From NCBI GenBank assembly GCA_027605045.1, contig JAQFWX010000091.1, positions 1-64,000 of the forward strand: a DNA stretch of 64,000 nucleotides. Direction: 5' to 3'. The stretch comes from Phallus indusiatus (Eukaryota; Basidiomycota; Agaricomycetes; Phallales; Phallaceae). Position 1 is the first letter of the stretch, and each line of letters opens with the position of its first letter. Shown one piece after another: positions 43,401 to 54,643 of this stretch. Position numbers and translations under genes: made by a program. The notes beneath the pieces were generated by a model. It saw only the letters and a program-made list of their open reading frames with translations, had not been told where the DNA came from and searched no databases.

Positions 43401-43844
43401 CAAAGGGAAGTTTCCGTATCCTCCATCTGTATTTCCGCCAGTTCCTTCGTCATGAAGTAAAGATATACCTATTTTAACAAAATTAAGTCCCTATGATGTT
43501 AAGAAGTATCTGACACTGTACCGGTAATGTCCCCGTCCAAACTAATATAACCCGCTTGACGTGGAGCAATGTCCACATCTATACCAACCTGTACAGGAAC
43601 ATGAATAAATGAATACGAATCTGATGAAACGATTGCTCACTTTCGCCATAGCATGAGGTATAGCAGCACCGGGAAATGCGTTTCCACCACTGCCCCCATC
43701 TGCGCCTGTCTCTGTTCCAATGAAGAGATTAACCAAAGAGGTCAATTCCACATGATTAGATGTGGAATTGGATGTCGCCGAGGTACATGTTATTGCTAGT
43801 ACCACTGACAGCAACTGAGTTAAATGATGGAATTGAGAAACCAT
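40442..43844 (-). CDS. GH92 alpha-mannosidase, secreted
   Basis: Glycoside hydrolase family 92 exo-acting, calcium-dependent alpha-mannosidase, probably alpha-1,2. The ATG at 43844 starts a signal peptide (MVSQFHHLTQLLSVVLA). Exon 1 ends at 43641 after GNAFPGAAIPHAMAK, a hallmark of the N-terminal domain, and joins VGIDVDIAPRQAGYIS. Later blocks are CEFESCPVQLNSRKLARV, RVMLGGTFLQ, NPYWDNTYPFFDAMFCSWD, and the catalytic domain with SGGSDGMPILGDF, YFLAGNEPGFQMAWNY and GIGGLPGNDDSGAMAA, which hold the expected acidic residues. The C-terminal domain ends GQGDRVIPDSLGTGGFKY at the stop. The gene is cut into many short exons; the frame changes are all compatible with 50-60 base introns, but I did not resolve every boundary. 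Confidence 0.95.
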
Positions 43845-44458
43845 TTTGTGAACCGTTTGAAGTCAGTTCAGTATCTCAGCTCATGAACGATTATTACACG
43901 TACATTTATACCAAAGATACGCGACGTTCTTCTAATTCGGTAATATACCACCGTATAATCATCGAAGAGGATATGCTATCACGATGAAAAACCGTGACTA
44001 CCCTCCATATGGTTCGTGTCAAACGTTCCAAATTATCCATCGCCTTTTTGGGTCCACGTGTATTGTACTCAGTCAGTGGTGGAGCCTAAACATAAATTCT
44101 TCTAGAACGAGAATCTCTAATCAGACGCGGACCGGTGGTCATTGGTGGTCATTAGTGTGGAGAGAAGCTGGAGCAATTTCCTTCGGCAAACCCTGCCGAA
44201 CTTGTTGACGTCGAACCATGCTTTGCCAACGTGGTCGTGAAAAGAGACGGGAGTGTCAGGTTTTGGTTTAGTTTGGTGTGACGAAGGTGACTGGTGGCGT
44301 ACGGTGGCGAGTCGGCGACGTGTCCCCGACGGTGTATCCAATGCGATTGTGTGCGACGCGATTTATGTAAGAAACGCGTCGCGAATGCTCTTATATTACG
44401 AATGGCAACAATACAAAATCAAGAGACATGAACATAGTGCAACCAGCTAGTATATATG
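43845..44458. other. intergenic
   Basis: Promoter side of GH92 and 3' flank of the small gene that follows. Short open frames only; nothing was recognised. Confidence 0.4.
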
Positions 44459-44982
44459 TCAGTCAACCCATGGCCTCCATGCGGGATCATCTTCGGTTTC
44501 AAGCACTTCTTTGAGTTTGTCGTATCTTTCCTTGTTTAGAAGAGGATCAAGCGGATTTTGTTCGTTCGTAGTGAGGATGATGCACATGCAATACGCCCCG
44601 TCAATACGTAAGCCACGAAATTCAGCATCCAACCTGACGCCAGCCTTCTTCAGCACCAATTTACGTGCTCGCCGTATAGTGGCCATTCTGATATCGCAAC
44701 CGAAAGGGTGTGGAAAGAATGGACCGGTAGGTGCACACCCGTTTTCGACTCCCCAGCCGTACAACCATCCACATTCCATCACATAGCCATAAAACATTGA
44801 CTTGGTCATTCCTTGAAGTGACAAAGAATAAAACACGAATTACAGATGCAAAAGTGCTTCATACCTGTGGTAGTACAAAGATACGGTAGTTCAGTTGAGG
44901 GATGAACGTGAACGTTTGAATCTTGGTGTGAAATGACTGTGGCGACGTAGCGACGTGGGGCGTTCTTAGGTCCAGATGCCAT
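44459..44982 (-). CDS. Small hypothetical protein, copy A
   Basis: Two exons, 44982-44865 and 44811-44459, join in frame to 156 residues, starting MASGPKNAPRRYVATVISH. The core is MECGWLYGWGVENG, FFPHPFGCDIRMATIRRARKL, RGLRIDGAYCMCIILTTNEQ and a charged tail KERYDKLKEVLE. No known domain, signal peptide or membrane span was seen. A decayed paralogue lies about 1 kb further on the same strand, showing that the reading frame is real and that the unit was duplicated. Confidence 0.62.
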
Positions 44983-44999
44983 AAGATGCCATCGAGTCC

Positions 45000-45390
45000 C
45001 AGTCAGATACTAAGCTAGAGGACCCATGGTATGTCATGTGGAAGATTGTTTCCGTTGAATTGACTAGAGGCTGCCCAAATCTTCACGTCGCACCGCAATG
45101 CACCCTTTGGCTTGGATCATCTTCCGGCGACACGACAACTAATAAGGGTGAGCCCGAGTCCGAGCCTGAGCTTGGGCCTGTCGCTCCCAACCTACGCTCA
45201 CATCGCAAAATAGTACTCGTAGTACACGACGTTTGCGGAAAACCCGCGAAGACGCAAAAAAAGTCACGGCGGAGAATATAGCAACGGCAGGAAGCCGACG
45301 GCCTAGACGCAGACAAGGCTAGTAAGGCTGTTGATGAGCTTATCATAGATAATGCTGGAATGCTGGAATGGCCCCTTGCTGAAGTGTGAA
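45000..45390 (+). pseudogene. Possible relic of an Agaricomycete hypothetical protein
   Basis: A plus-strand frame reads EDPWYVMWKIVSVELTRGCP, VAPQCTLWLGS, then RSHRKIVLVVHDVCGKPAK, a stop at about 45280, and in the same frame QEADGLDADKASKAVDELI. The order DPWYxxW, then VxPQxxLW, then a hydrophobic strand with a Lys/Pro motif recalls uncharacterised proteins of mushroom genomes. The internal stop and lack of flanking exons suggest a broken copy. The family match is from memory and is weak. Confidence 0.3.
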
Positions 45391-45479
45391 AAATATACTT
45401 CAACCTTTTTCCGTGCGAATTGACCAGCATACAGGACAGGATGTACATTTCGTCGTGATTCGCCAAAGTTCTGTTTCCG

Positions 45480-45830
45480 TACACCTCTTTGAGTTTGTCG
45501 GATCTCCTTTGTCTAAGAGAGGTATGAAGGATTTTTTTTCATTCGTAGTGAGGACGAGCACATCTGGTACGCTGCCTCAATAAGTAAGTGATGACAATCA
45601 ACACCCAACCCAAGACCGATCCTCTGCAGCATCAGATTACATGCTTTCTTTACAGTAATCTTTCTGATGTCGCAACCGAACGGGTGTGGAGGGAATGAAC
45701 GAGTAGACTTGCACTCGGTTTCGACCGCCAAGTCAATGGGAAACACGTTCAAGCAGCAACCCATTCAATTAAGTAACAAGTTTTGAACTATAGACATCGT
45801 GACGCCTTGAGAGCAGATGAAATTTGATCG
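45480..45830 (-). pseudogene. Decayed paralogue (copy B) of the small hypothetical gene
   Basis: On the minus strand 45764-45513 reads SFPPHPFGCDIRKITVKKAC, matching FFPHPFGCDIRMATIRRAR of copy A, followed by VDCHHLLIEAAYQMCSSSL against AEFRGLRIDGAYCMCIILT. The upstream part (GVTMSIVQNLLLN) and the tail (VLTTNEKKS, then PLLDKGD) lie in other frames than the core, so at least two frame changes break it. No equivalent of exon 1 of copy A is present. Confidence 0.72.
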
Positions 45831-47506
45831 GAGAATGTCGTATGGAGAATTCGAAATTGGCTTGGAAAAGGTTGTTGCCCCTTGGGATATTGTGGAACAT
45901 CAAAACTTTTCCGAACGGATCAGCAGTCCTATGTTAGCATTTGAACGCTATAATACCAAAAATAGAACCATCGCGAATATCTAGGAGAAATGGTGGATAG
46001 TTATATCTGTACTCCGATCTCGTACCTATGTTGGATTTCATTGTAAGGGGAAAGCAAAATTAACATGATGATTATATGGATTCGTGATTGATAGAATGAT
46101 GCCATACAGAGTCTTGTCTGATTCCACTGTCAACCCAAATCCCATTCCGATATGACAAAAAGAATACCCTACAACCAAGGGTGTTGAACGCTAAGGTCTG
46201 GTGTTTAGTCTCTGAGGTCAGATTTGTTTCCGTCAATTGCCAACAGTCGCCGTGCTTCTCGAAAAAGTAACCGGAATCGAGACTACCCACGCCACACGAT
46301 ACGGAATTCAAAAGCAAACGAATTGCTAGACACCTCGATATCTATATTCACGACTTCCATTAAGCATTGGCATTACCGCTTGGGCTTTCCGAGGTCAGCA
46401 AGTATGATGTAACAAATACCCACGAATATTGTATGTTTTTATACTTGAAAACTCGCTCCACCGCCCACCGGAATTGATGCTGCCAGTGAGGCCTAGTGAG
46501 GTATAGCGGAGACTCGGGAGCGGCTGGAAAGCGCTCACTCCATTGAAATGCTCAGTGTAACCGCGAACTTCTTGAAGTTATGCTGCACAGCGCCTACTAG
46601 TGGTGTACAGATTTCACCTTAATCTTCGAAAACATTCTCCGTTTTTTTCTGAAGATTCTTTGGTTCCGACTTTAGCGCATCGTTTGTTCCGATTGGCGTC
46701 AATTCACAGATCTAGCGATCTACCAGAAGGTATCTTCAATTGTGGTTGTGGCTGCCAAAGAACAATTGGGCTGCGCAGGTATTAGTCCCTCAGAGGACAG
46801 CTGTATGCCGTATTTGTATCCAGATGAATTTCGATGTAAAAAGGTACATACATCTCGACATTCACTAGCTCGTTGATCATTCCGCTGGCGTATTCGATGC
46901 TTCCGATAGAAATGAAAAGAATAATCAGCTGCCACCAAAGTGATATGATTCCCAGTGCTTTCCAAGGGGACAACTTAGAAGAAGTAGTACTGAGATTGGA
47001 TGGTTGCATTCCGGAACTATATATACCCCCCGGTGTTCGGACCGAAAACTTGTTGAATGTTCCATCTGCAAAAAGCAAGTCGCTCGCTATTCTTTGCCCA
47101 AGAGAAGAGTCAGATCGAATCGTTCTCATCGACGACCAGTCTATAGAGTTACATACACACCACTGTCTTAGGTATCACAATTATTCGTCAAAGTTACACC
47201 AGCACTGAATTCATTTCGGAATCTCTCGACATTGTCATCTGGATCCCTATTCAAACGATGCATGTCCTATCAGCGGATTGGGTTAACGTTCAGATTGAAA
47301 TGGAGTCTCGCGCAGGTTGTACTTTCGATGTTCGGGAATGAAACCTTCGCCAAATTTCAAGCAACGACATATTATTTTTAGTGACGTCGGGTGCAAAGAA
47401 TCCCACAGTCGGCAATCTCGGGTCGTTCATTACTCAATGTGGATATCTAAAATAATGTTGCGCTCTTTGCTCTGTTTCTCTATTCAGCTTCAAAAAAGAG
47501 AAGGTC
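45831..47506. other. intergenic, possible degraded coding remnants
   Basis: 1.7 kb without a gene I can build. On the minus strand 46317-46072 gives a protein-like frame (LDSGYFFEKHGDCWQLTE, QTLAFNTLGCRVFFLSYRNG), and 47129-46782 another with a hydrophobic stretch (ALGIISLWWQLIILFISIG). They may be remnants of one gene, but no splice structure joins them and I do not recognise the product. Confidence 0.3.
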
Positions 47507-48860
47507 ATGTCGCTGTTGCGTACGCGACCATCATTCACACTATCACACCTACTATCTTTTCGCAGGATAAGACCGGCTAACGGCAATATCGATATCACTC
47601 GAACCTTGTCTGTTTCTGCAACGCCAAGGGACAGTTCATCGGGAGTGCCAAAGACGAAGGGTGAAGAGGCTCAACTTGGAGGTTCTTCATTGCCAGCGAA
47701 AACGGAATCTTCGAAGCAGCGGCCACCATTTGAATCCGCCTCTCTTTATCGTTTGACTGTACCTCCTAATCCTGGCTGGAAGCCTGGTGAAGGGTTCGCT
47801 GCGTCTGCCGGTGCTCAAGAATGGATTCAAGCGGAGGAGGAAGGGTATTTGTCTTTGGACACCGCAAATATGAATCCCAAGTATGCGGCTTTGTTTCTTT
47901 TCCTTTTTCTACAGTGGACTTATCTCTATTCTTATCTTTCTCAAGAGAATTATACCCGTTAATGATAAGCGGTATCGTTCCAAGGCCAATAGCATTTGTC
48001 TCAAGTCTCTCAGCTACAGGAGTACCGAATTTGGCTCCCTTTAGGTTAGTATCGGAATGCATAACGAATTCAAAAAATCAGTCTGATTGAAGTAGTATCC
48101 ATGCGCAGCTACTTTTCAATGGTAATTCAAATCTCTTTAAACAGCTTCTAGACCCTGCACCGCACAGAGTTCCTTAATAATTGATCCAGGTGCAGGATGA
48201 TGGATTCGGGTTGCTGACACACTATTATTGTCCTACTCCATCTCACAGGTCTCTCATAATCCGCCATTAATCAGTATTTCCTTTATTCACCCGAAACACA
48301 AAGAAAAGGATACAAGTGAAAATATCAGAGCGACAAAAGAGTTCACGGTTAATATTATCTCGGAGCCTTTTGTAACGAATGCGAATTATACCTCCATCGA
48401 TGCTCCTGCTGACGTCGATGAGTGGATAGGCAGTGGGTTAACGAGAGAGCCTAGTGTAAGTCCTTGATATTTTACTCACCAACACATACACACACACATA
48501 CACATCCTGTTATCAAGACAATGATTAAACCACCCAGAGTGAAGGAAAGTGCCTTCAGCATGGAATGCGAAGTGGGTCATAATTTTTTTTCCCTTCCCTT
48601 CTTTGATCACAGAAGAAATGCGGTAAAATTAAATTGATTAGCTGTATCATCTACATGATCTGTCGCCACCTGGCTCCTCAAGAGTGACTGGGACGCTGAT
48701 GGTTGGACATGTGAAAATGATACACGTCCGCAACAAAGTGCTAAGCGAAAAAGGAGTTGTGAAACCCTCGGAATTGCGAGCAGTCTTTCGGATGGGTGGA
48801 AAGCTATATGGACGGATTGGGCAGTGCTTCGAGCTTCCGACAATACGCTGGGAGAAGTAA
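47507..48860 (+). CDS. Flavin reductase-like (FMN-binding split barrel) protein
   Basis: Member of the flavin-reductase-like domain family, which binds FMN and may act as an NAD(P)H:flavin oxidoreductase; substrate unknown. Exons 47507-47880, 47946-48044, 48109-48121, 48249-48455, 48518-48571 and 48642-48860 join to 321 residues. The N-terminus (MSLLRTRPSFTLSHLLSFRR) is basic and could be a mitochondrial presequence. The domain begins ELYPLMISGIVPRPIAFVSS and continues with TGVPNLAPFSYFSMVSHNPP (the 13-base third exon supplies part of SYFSM), NIRATKEFTVNIISEPF, KPPRVKESAFSMECE and VGHVKMIHVRNKVLSEKGVV, ending LPTIRWEK. The phases agree at every junction, including the microexon. Confidence 0.87.
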
Positions 48861-48887
48861 TAATGCCAAAAATAATCATAATATGAT

Positions 48888-48904
48888 ATAATAATAATAA
48901 TAAT
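48888..48904. repeat. (TAA)n microsatellite
   Basis: A short run of five or six ATA/TAA units between the flavin-reductase-like gene and the Arf-GEF gene. A similar TAATAATG lies just upstream. Confidence 0.6.
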
Positions 48905-49088
48905 GGGGAGCGCATAGAAGAATTATTATGAGAATTTAGAATTTCAGTGCTCATTCAGTGTTTGTTACCCCGCTTATATAAAGTTGCTCTTCTTGTCCCA
49001 TTTTGACTGAACCACCCACGACGACCGAACACGCGGTTTCCTGCACTCGCTTGACCCAACAACATTTATTAATACTAATTATATACTA

Positions 49089-52000
49089 ATGCAACCTTCG
49101 AACGCTGAAGTGCGTGCTGGAGCCGTTGCCAAACTGAAGCGTGCTACCTCGCTGCCCCGTATCAAGGGTGGTCGTCGTCCACCCATGCCTCCAGACGATC
49201 CAGAAAAGCCCGTAGAGACCTCAGAGGCCAATGTCTCCCAGGATTCTACTCTAGTCTCATCTCCCGACACCACCACCAATAGCGCTGAACTCCCGCTGTC
49301 TCCTCTTCCGCCACATACATCGTCGCACTCGACTCCCCCAACCCCTCCTGCCTCTGCGATTGCTCAGCTATCTCCTCCAACTCAAGACAATGTCGTCGGA
49401 CATGATCCTCCAGACGAACCAAATAACGATGATCAACCCAATGGCCAATCCATTTCACCTCCTCCAACCCCGACAAAACGCAAAAGACGCTCCAGATCAA
49501 GAACTCGTACTCGTTCAAAAGACTTCAAGTCAAAAACACCTCCGCCACCCGAAGAATCGTCTCCTGAAATGAAGCACGGTTTCTTACCCACCGATGATGA
49601 TATCCCAACTTCATCGACTATGCCATCGCGTCCATCCCCGCTACCTTTTGGGACGCGTTTGCCTCTGCCTTTTACACCTCCTACTGCCCCGTCGACCCCC
49701 GTACCATTCGGAATGGGTGTCCCGTCTCTTCGAGATATTCAGCAAATGGTCGGTGCAGGTCTCCATCGTTCTCAGAGCGCCCGTACCGATGCCTTCAGGA
49801 AGTTAACTGGTGGAACTGGTGGGTTAGATTCATCCCTACCGACCAGCATTTCTCGAAGCAATACGGTAACGGGAACAACGAGCGATAGCGAACAGCGTGC
49901 CGCCGCACGTCAACGTATGATGGGCCGTTTGAAGAATCGGGTAGGGGGTAATGGGAATCAAACGGATGATTTGACGACGTCCGGTGGAGAGGATGGTCCT
50001 GCAGCTCCTAAAAAGAGGAGGCGCAGATCGAAAAATCCTGCTAACGTTCCTAATGGAAATACTGTCGTCGACGATCGCGATGATCGAGACGGGTCAACGT
50101 CAACGACAGATACAACTAATCCCCCCGGCGCATCACCCGACATCTTTGGTGGACTCTCTCCAAGGCATCTAACACCTGTTCCTCCCATATCCCCAGATAT
50201 CCTCCCTTTCATTCCGTTTCTATCCTACCAGCTGCAACAGCAACAACAACAGCAGCAACAACTATTACAGTCGCAGCTATCTGCCCAACCGCCTCCGTCG
50301 CCACCTCCTGAGACAGAAGAACCCCATCCCCTACAACAACCAACGCCGCCCTTCAATCCCCTTCAACAGTGGACATTCCAGCTGGATTCCCCCCTCCCCT
50401 CCTCCCCTCGAAGAAAGCATGATGACGTAGTGATAGAGGAAGACGATCCGTCTGTAGGATCTGATGGACCTCGGTCCCCTAGTCCTCTTCCTCATACTTC
50501 GCTGCGGGATGATGACATTCATACCAACGGTAATGATGTTCGTTTACCTCATGCCTCCGATGCGCCTTCCATTGTTTCGGCTTTATCAGGGCAAGACGTA
50601 CCTATCATCATGTCCGCAGATTTGGTTCCTTTACCCTATAAGCAGGATTTTCCCAAAAGTCCGTTTACTACCCCCATTAAGGAACAGCAAACTCGTGAAG
50701 GTGAAGGCGAAGGTGAAGAAGAGGAGGAAGAGGAAATAGTCGTGTGGCAAGATAATTATGGGAATGGCAACCGCAGCAATGAACGGACCAACGTCAATGT
50801 CGACTCAAATCCCACTGTTGATGCCTGTACGCAATCTTCTTGTTTTTTTCTTTCTATGATGCACTACGTTTGTATTAAAACATGATTATTACAAACAGCT
50901 ACTAATGAATCATTGCCGCTTCTCGATACCTCTTCCGAGACGCGTCCGGAACAACCTGTTGTACTCTCCACTGCTGAAGACGACGATTTTCCACCCTCCG
51001 TTCCTTCACGTCAATTGGCATCTTCACCCCAAGATCCTCAAGACCCTCGAACGACTTCTCCATCTCCGGTTGGACGAGAGTTATATCCATCTGCACCTTC
51101 TCCTTCCTCTGCCGTAGCTCTGTCACAGTCAACAAATACAAGAGAATCCGCTTCTTCAATTGAGCCAATCAGGCTTCCCGGTAATTTTTCAAGTACAACG
51201 GGCGTATTCAAGCGCGAATCGTATACGGATGTCGGTACGGATTACGAAGACGTCCACACGGACAAAGAGACTTCGAAAGAGAAGATGGGTTGGGCATCCA
51301 AGTTGAAGAAGACTTTTGTTGAGCGGAGTGGATCCATTACTGGACGTCGGTCAAGAGCGAACAGTACAACGAAACGAGAGAGTGCCGCTAGTGGAACGAG
51401 TAAAGCCGAAGTAATATTCAAATACGATCATGCGACGTCCACCGCTCCGCCGTCGGCGTGGGGTTCTCCTTCTCTTCCGTGTACTCAGTTGGCGGACTCT
51501 TCCCGTACCCAACATCCCGGTCAGATTAGTGTACCGGCATCTTCGTCAATACATTCGTTAGTTCCGGTTTCGCCTCATCATGGCGGGCAATCACCTATTC
51601 CTACTGCATCTCCAGCGGAATTATCGAAATATGGAGCAAACGACAAGCTCGCTCCGTTTCCCGGTCTGTTCAAACTTGATGAGGAACGGAGAAAGCAGCA
51701 AATTCGCATACGGCGTATGTCTGTGTCGTCACCGAATTTGCCTGGTGATGTCGCGATGGCGTTCACTAGCGACACGACCTTGCATACCGATAACGAGGTG
51801 GAAGTTGAGAAGCGAGAAAGGAAGCTGTCCCATCAGTACTCGGATACGGGACTTCTACACAAGTTCCGACACAATGAAAACGAGTTGATGAGTCCCGTTA
51901 CTCCTACCACGCCACATACCGCGCCTTTGAACGGTACCAGCAACAAGTCAAGCGCCTCGGGTTCATCGTGGCTTCCTATGTCGCGGAATGATTTGCGCAA

Positions 52001-54122
52001 ATGGTACCGGGCGAATAAGATTAATAATACCAGTCCCAGTACCGCACCGTCACCCAAGATTACCACTGCCAGCATATCCTCTCCGATTATTCCTAACGAC
52101 AAGCTCGAGCTACCCCCGAGTCGACCCGCATCGCGACAGCAGAGGCTTGCCGATATCTTCAAGCGGAATAACGGTAGTGCGACTGACTTCGAGGAAATGA
52201 GCAACCCGTCGACGACTCCTAAGAGTCGTGTCAAGATGAGGTTGGATACGACTGATATCGCCCCTGATTTGAGCCACGATTCATTTGTGGGTCATCAATC
52301 CTCTCCATCTTCAGGTTCAACTGCAGTAAGGATGAGAAATCCATTGCAGCAAGTCCCTTCAACGGATACCTACTTTAAACGAGATAATGAGACGAATGGA
52401 GACAACCTTGCATCTGCATCCACATCATTCTCACGACCTGCTTTATCTATCATCCCCGGTGAACCCATTCCATCTGATCGCTCTTGGACCCCTTCCGCTT
52501 GTCAAACGGATAGCAGCCTCTCGTACAAACCTTCCGAATCCCCTGAAACGCTTATCCATCCTCCGGAACGTGCCTCAGTCTTATTGCAGCGGCTAGAGAC
52601 ACTTTTGTCGCGTGAACCTAACCTGCAACCGATATGGTCCTTCCTTGATGATCCACCCCGCAAATTGATCATGTCTTCTTCTGTGACACAGATTGTCGAC
52701 TCGGATACTATCCGAGAACGTTTCCTCTTCCTGTTTAATGATATCCTTGTTGTTGCCAAGCCTTTGGAGCCGACCGTTATGGCTATGGACAGATCATTTA
52801 TCGTGAAGAATATCATCGATTTGCATACCGTACAGGTCATTCCCAGTAGACGATTATCTTCCATCGGCATGCGGCATCCATTCGTGCAACAGTTCGTACG
52901 CGATTTCAACGAGAACCCGGATTTGGCCGTCGCGAATTTGCTGCAAAGTACTGGGTTGGATGACGATCAGGTTGCGCTTGGGAAGCTCTTGTTTAATACT
53001 CTCGAGTTAGACAGGGGCAAACTCGGCGCATATCTTGCTAAGAAAGCGAAAAGAACCGTTCTTCGAACGTATATCGACTGTTTTGGTTTGGCTGGTATAC
53101 GCATTGACCAGGCCTTACGAGCCTTCGCTATTACGTTGCGATTTCCTTCTGATCTCCCTGACCATGGTTTAGAACATGTTCTCAACATGTTCGCAAGCCG
53201 GTGGTTCGACGCGAATGCAAAGTTGGTGTCTTATGGTAAAGATATCGCGATGAAACTCGTCCGTATATTGGTCCACCTTGATAATCAACTGCAAAAGTCC
53301 ATGAGAGTCCCACATCAAAATGGCTATCGTGACTTCGGTGCAGAGTGGGAGACCATGGTTCGCGCGGTTGACCCCAGGGGTTTACTACCTGACGAGCTCA
53401 TTCAAGACATGTACTACTGTCTATGGAACAACCCTATTCATTGGGCTGCTGAATCGACGCACCGAGAACAGAATATCACTTTCAAGCGAGCGCCTCCAAA
53501 CCACCTCGTGTATCGTGTTCAATCCGATCCGATAACGATTCGTATCCAGCGACCAGATCCCCATCTCCGAATCCAACTGCTTAGCCAAGACGGACTCGTG
53601 TTCGACCCTCCGGAACTTAATTTCGCCAGGTCGACTGAGGCTGCTTTTCGAGTGACAGGGTCAAGTCTTGGTCCGAAGTCGATTATCTTTTCGCTACTCG
53701 GTCCACATGCCCCTTTCTATCAGGGTCTTCCTTACAGCAAATCGATTGCAGTTGAACGGTCCTTCATGCGAAATACATTCCAAATTGGTTTCAAAGACCC
53801 CGATGGCTCGAAACGACGATATATGTTTTCAACGGAAGATGCGGTGGTGTGCAATCAATATATGATGAACGTTCAACCACCGCGATACACACCACTCAGG
53901 CAGTCCGATGACGATATTGGCTATAGGATGGCTGAAGCTCAAAAGGCTGCGAAAGCGTTGTCCCTAAGAGTTTTGCGGGAAGCCTTATCCGAGAAAATTA
54001 GCGGACATAACTTGATCTTGATATGCAAGCAGAATTCGCTAATTGCTTCCATCTTACCAAGTGTAACATCGGTGAGTATTTCTCATTTACAGCTGAAGTT
54101 ATTTGTACAATTGAACTCATAG
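49089..54122 (+). CDS. Large Sec7/PH-domain Arf guanine-nucleotide exchange factor (SYT1-like)
   Basis: Arf-GEF-like protein of Golgi or endosomal traffic. Exon 1 is 49089-50826 and exon 2 starts at 50899; the phase-1 join (NPTVDA to STNESLPLLD) unites two long frames into a protein of about 1,630 residues. The first half is disordered, Ser/Pro-rich, with basic KRKRRSRSRTRTRSK, a polyGln tract near 50230-50270 and an acidic EGEGEEEEEEE. A PH-like strand pattern (RERFLFLFNDILVVAKPL) precedes the Sec7 domain: RDFNENPDLAVANLLQSTG, GKLGAYLAKKAKRTVL, IDCFGLAGIRIDQALRAFAI then LRFPSDLPDHG. The last motif replaces the usual FRLPGE catalytic Glu by Asp. A second PH-like region follows (GFKDPDGSKRRYMFSTED). 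The 3' end is ambiguous: reading through gives a stop at 54122, while a short alternative splice would use IELIATLIRYREYESRR and end at 54202. Confidence 0.85.
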
Positions 54123-54202
54123 CCACTCTCATAAGATATCGTGAATATGAATCACGAAGAACATCCTTTATGACGTCCCACCCCTTTATTCGTTGTCGTT
54201 GA

Positions 54203-54643
54203 TGCTGTATGTTATAAATCCTTTCCCGTCAACTCGCATCCATCTTTATCTCAAATCCTCTTAGTTCTTTGTTTGTATCTTAGAAATCCATCACTCACCC
54301 ACATTGCAATACCATTTCTTCTTCGTTATCCAATCATCAATTACCTTCATCATGTTTTTTTTTTTCTGATTTCCTTTCTGTCCTAACAGTGTCATTTGTA
54401 TCTAGTTTCTCATTTCACGCTATGGTCTTGATTCTTTTAGTTGGCCTTGAGAAGTCACATTGATAACGCTCAATTTTCAATGTTAATGTGCTTCTTGAGG
54501 AATAATTTATACCACTTAATAGGATAATGTGATTGTATATGTTCCTTTCCGAATATACCACACCTCGTTTTACATAAAAACATTAAATGACTGTTTAGGG
54601 TAGGTATGAATACTATCTGGGCGAGATGCCTGTGATTTGATTC
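54203..54643. other. intergenic between convergent genes
   Basis: 3' flanks of the Arf-GEF and BTB genes, T-rich on the plus strand. No coding signal was seen. Confidence 0.45.

Noticed and set aside
25055..43844. A dedicated carbohydrate-degradation or secondary-metabolite cluster
   Set aside because: AA9, the barrel protein and GH92 are separated by housekeeping genes (ACO1, ASK1, MIOS), and no backbone biosynthetic enzyme is present.
48607..48954. Minus-strand open frame opposite the flavin-reductase-like gene
   Set aside because: It lies over the last coding exon of that gene, whose plus-strand motifs (VGHVKMIHVRN) are clearly real.
50220..50290. CAA/CAG repeat as a mobile or regulatory repeat
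   Set aside because: It is in frame within exon 1 of the Arf-GEF and encodes a polyGln tract.
49089..54122. Two separate genes at 49089-50885 and 50913-54122
   Set aside because: A GT-AG intron at 50827-50898 joins them in phase, and the second frame has no promoter space or natural start of its own.
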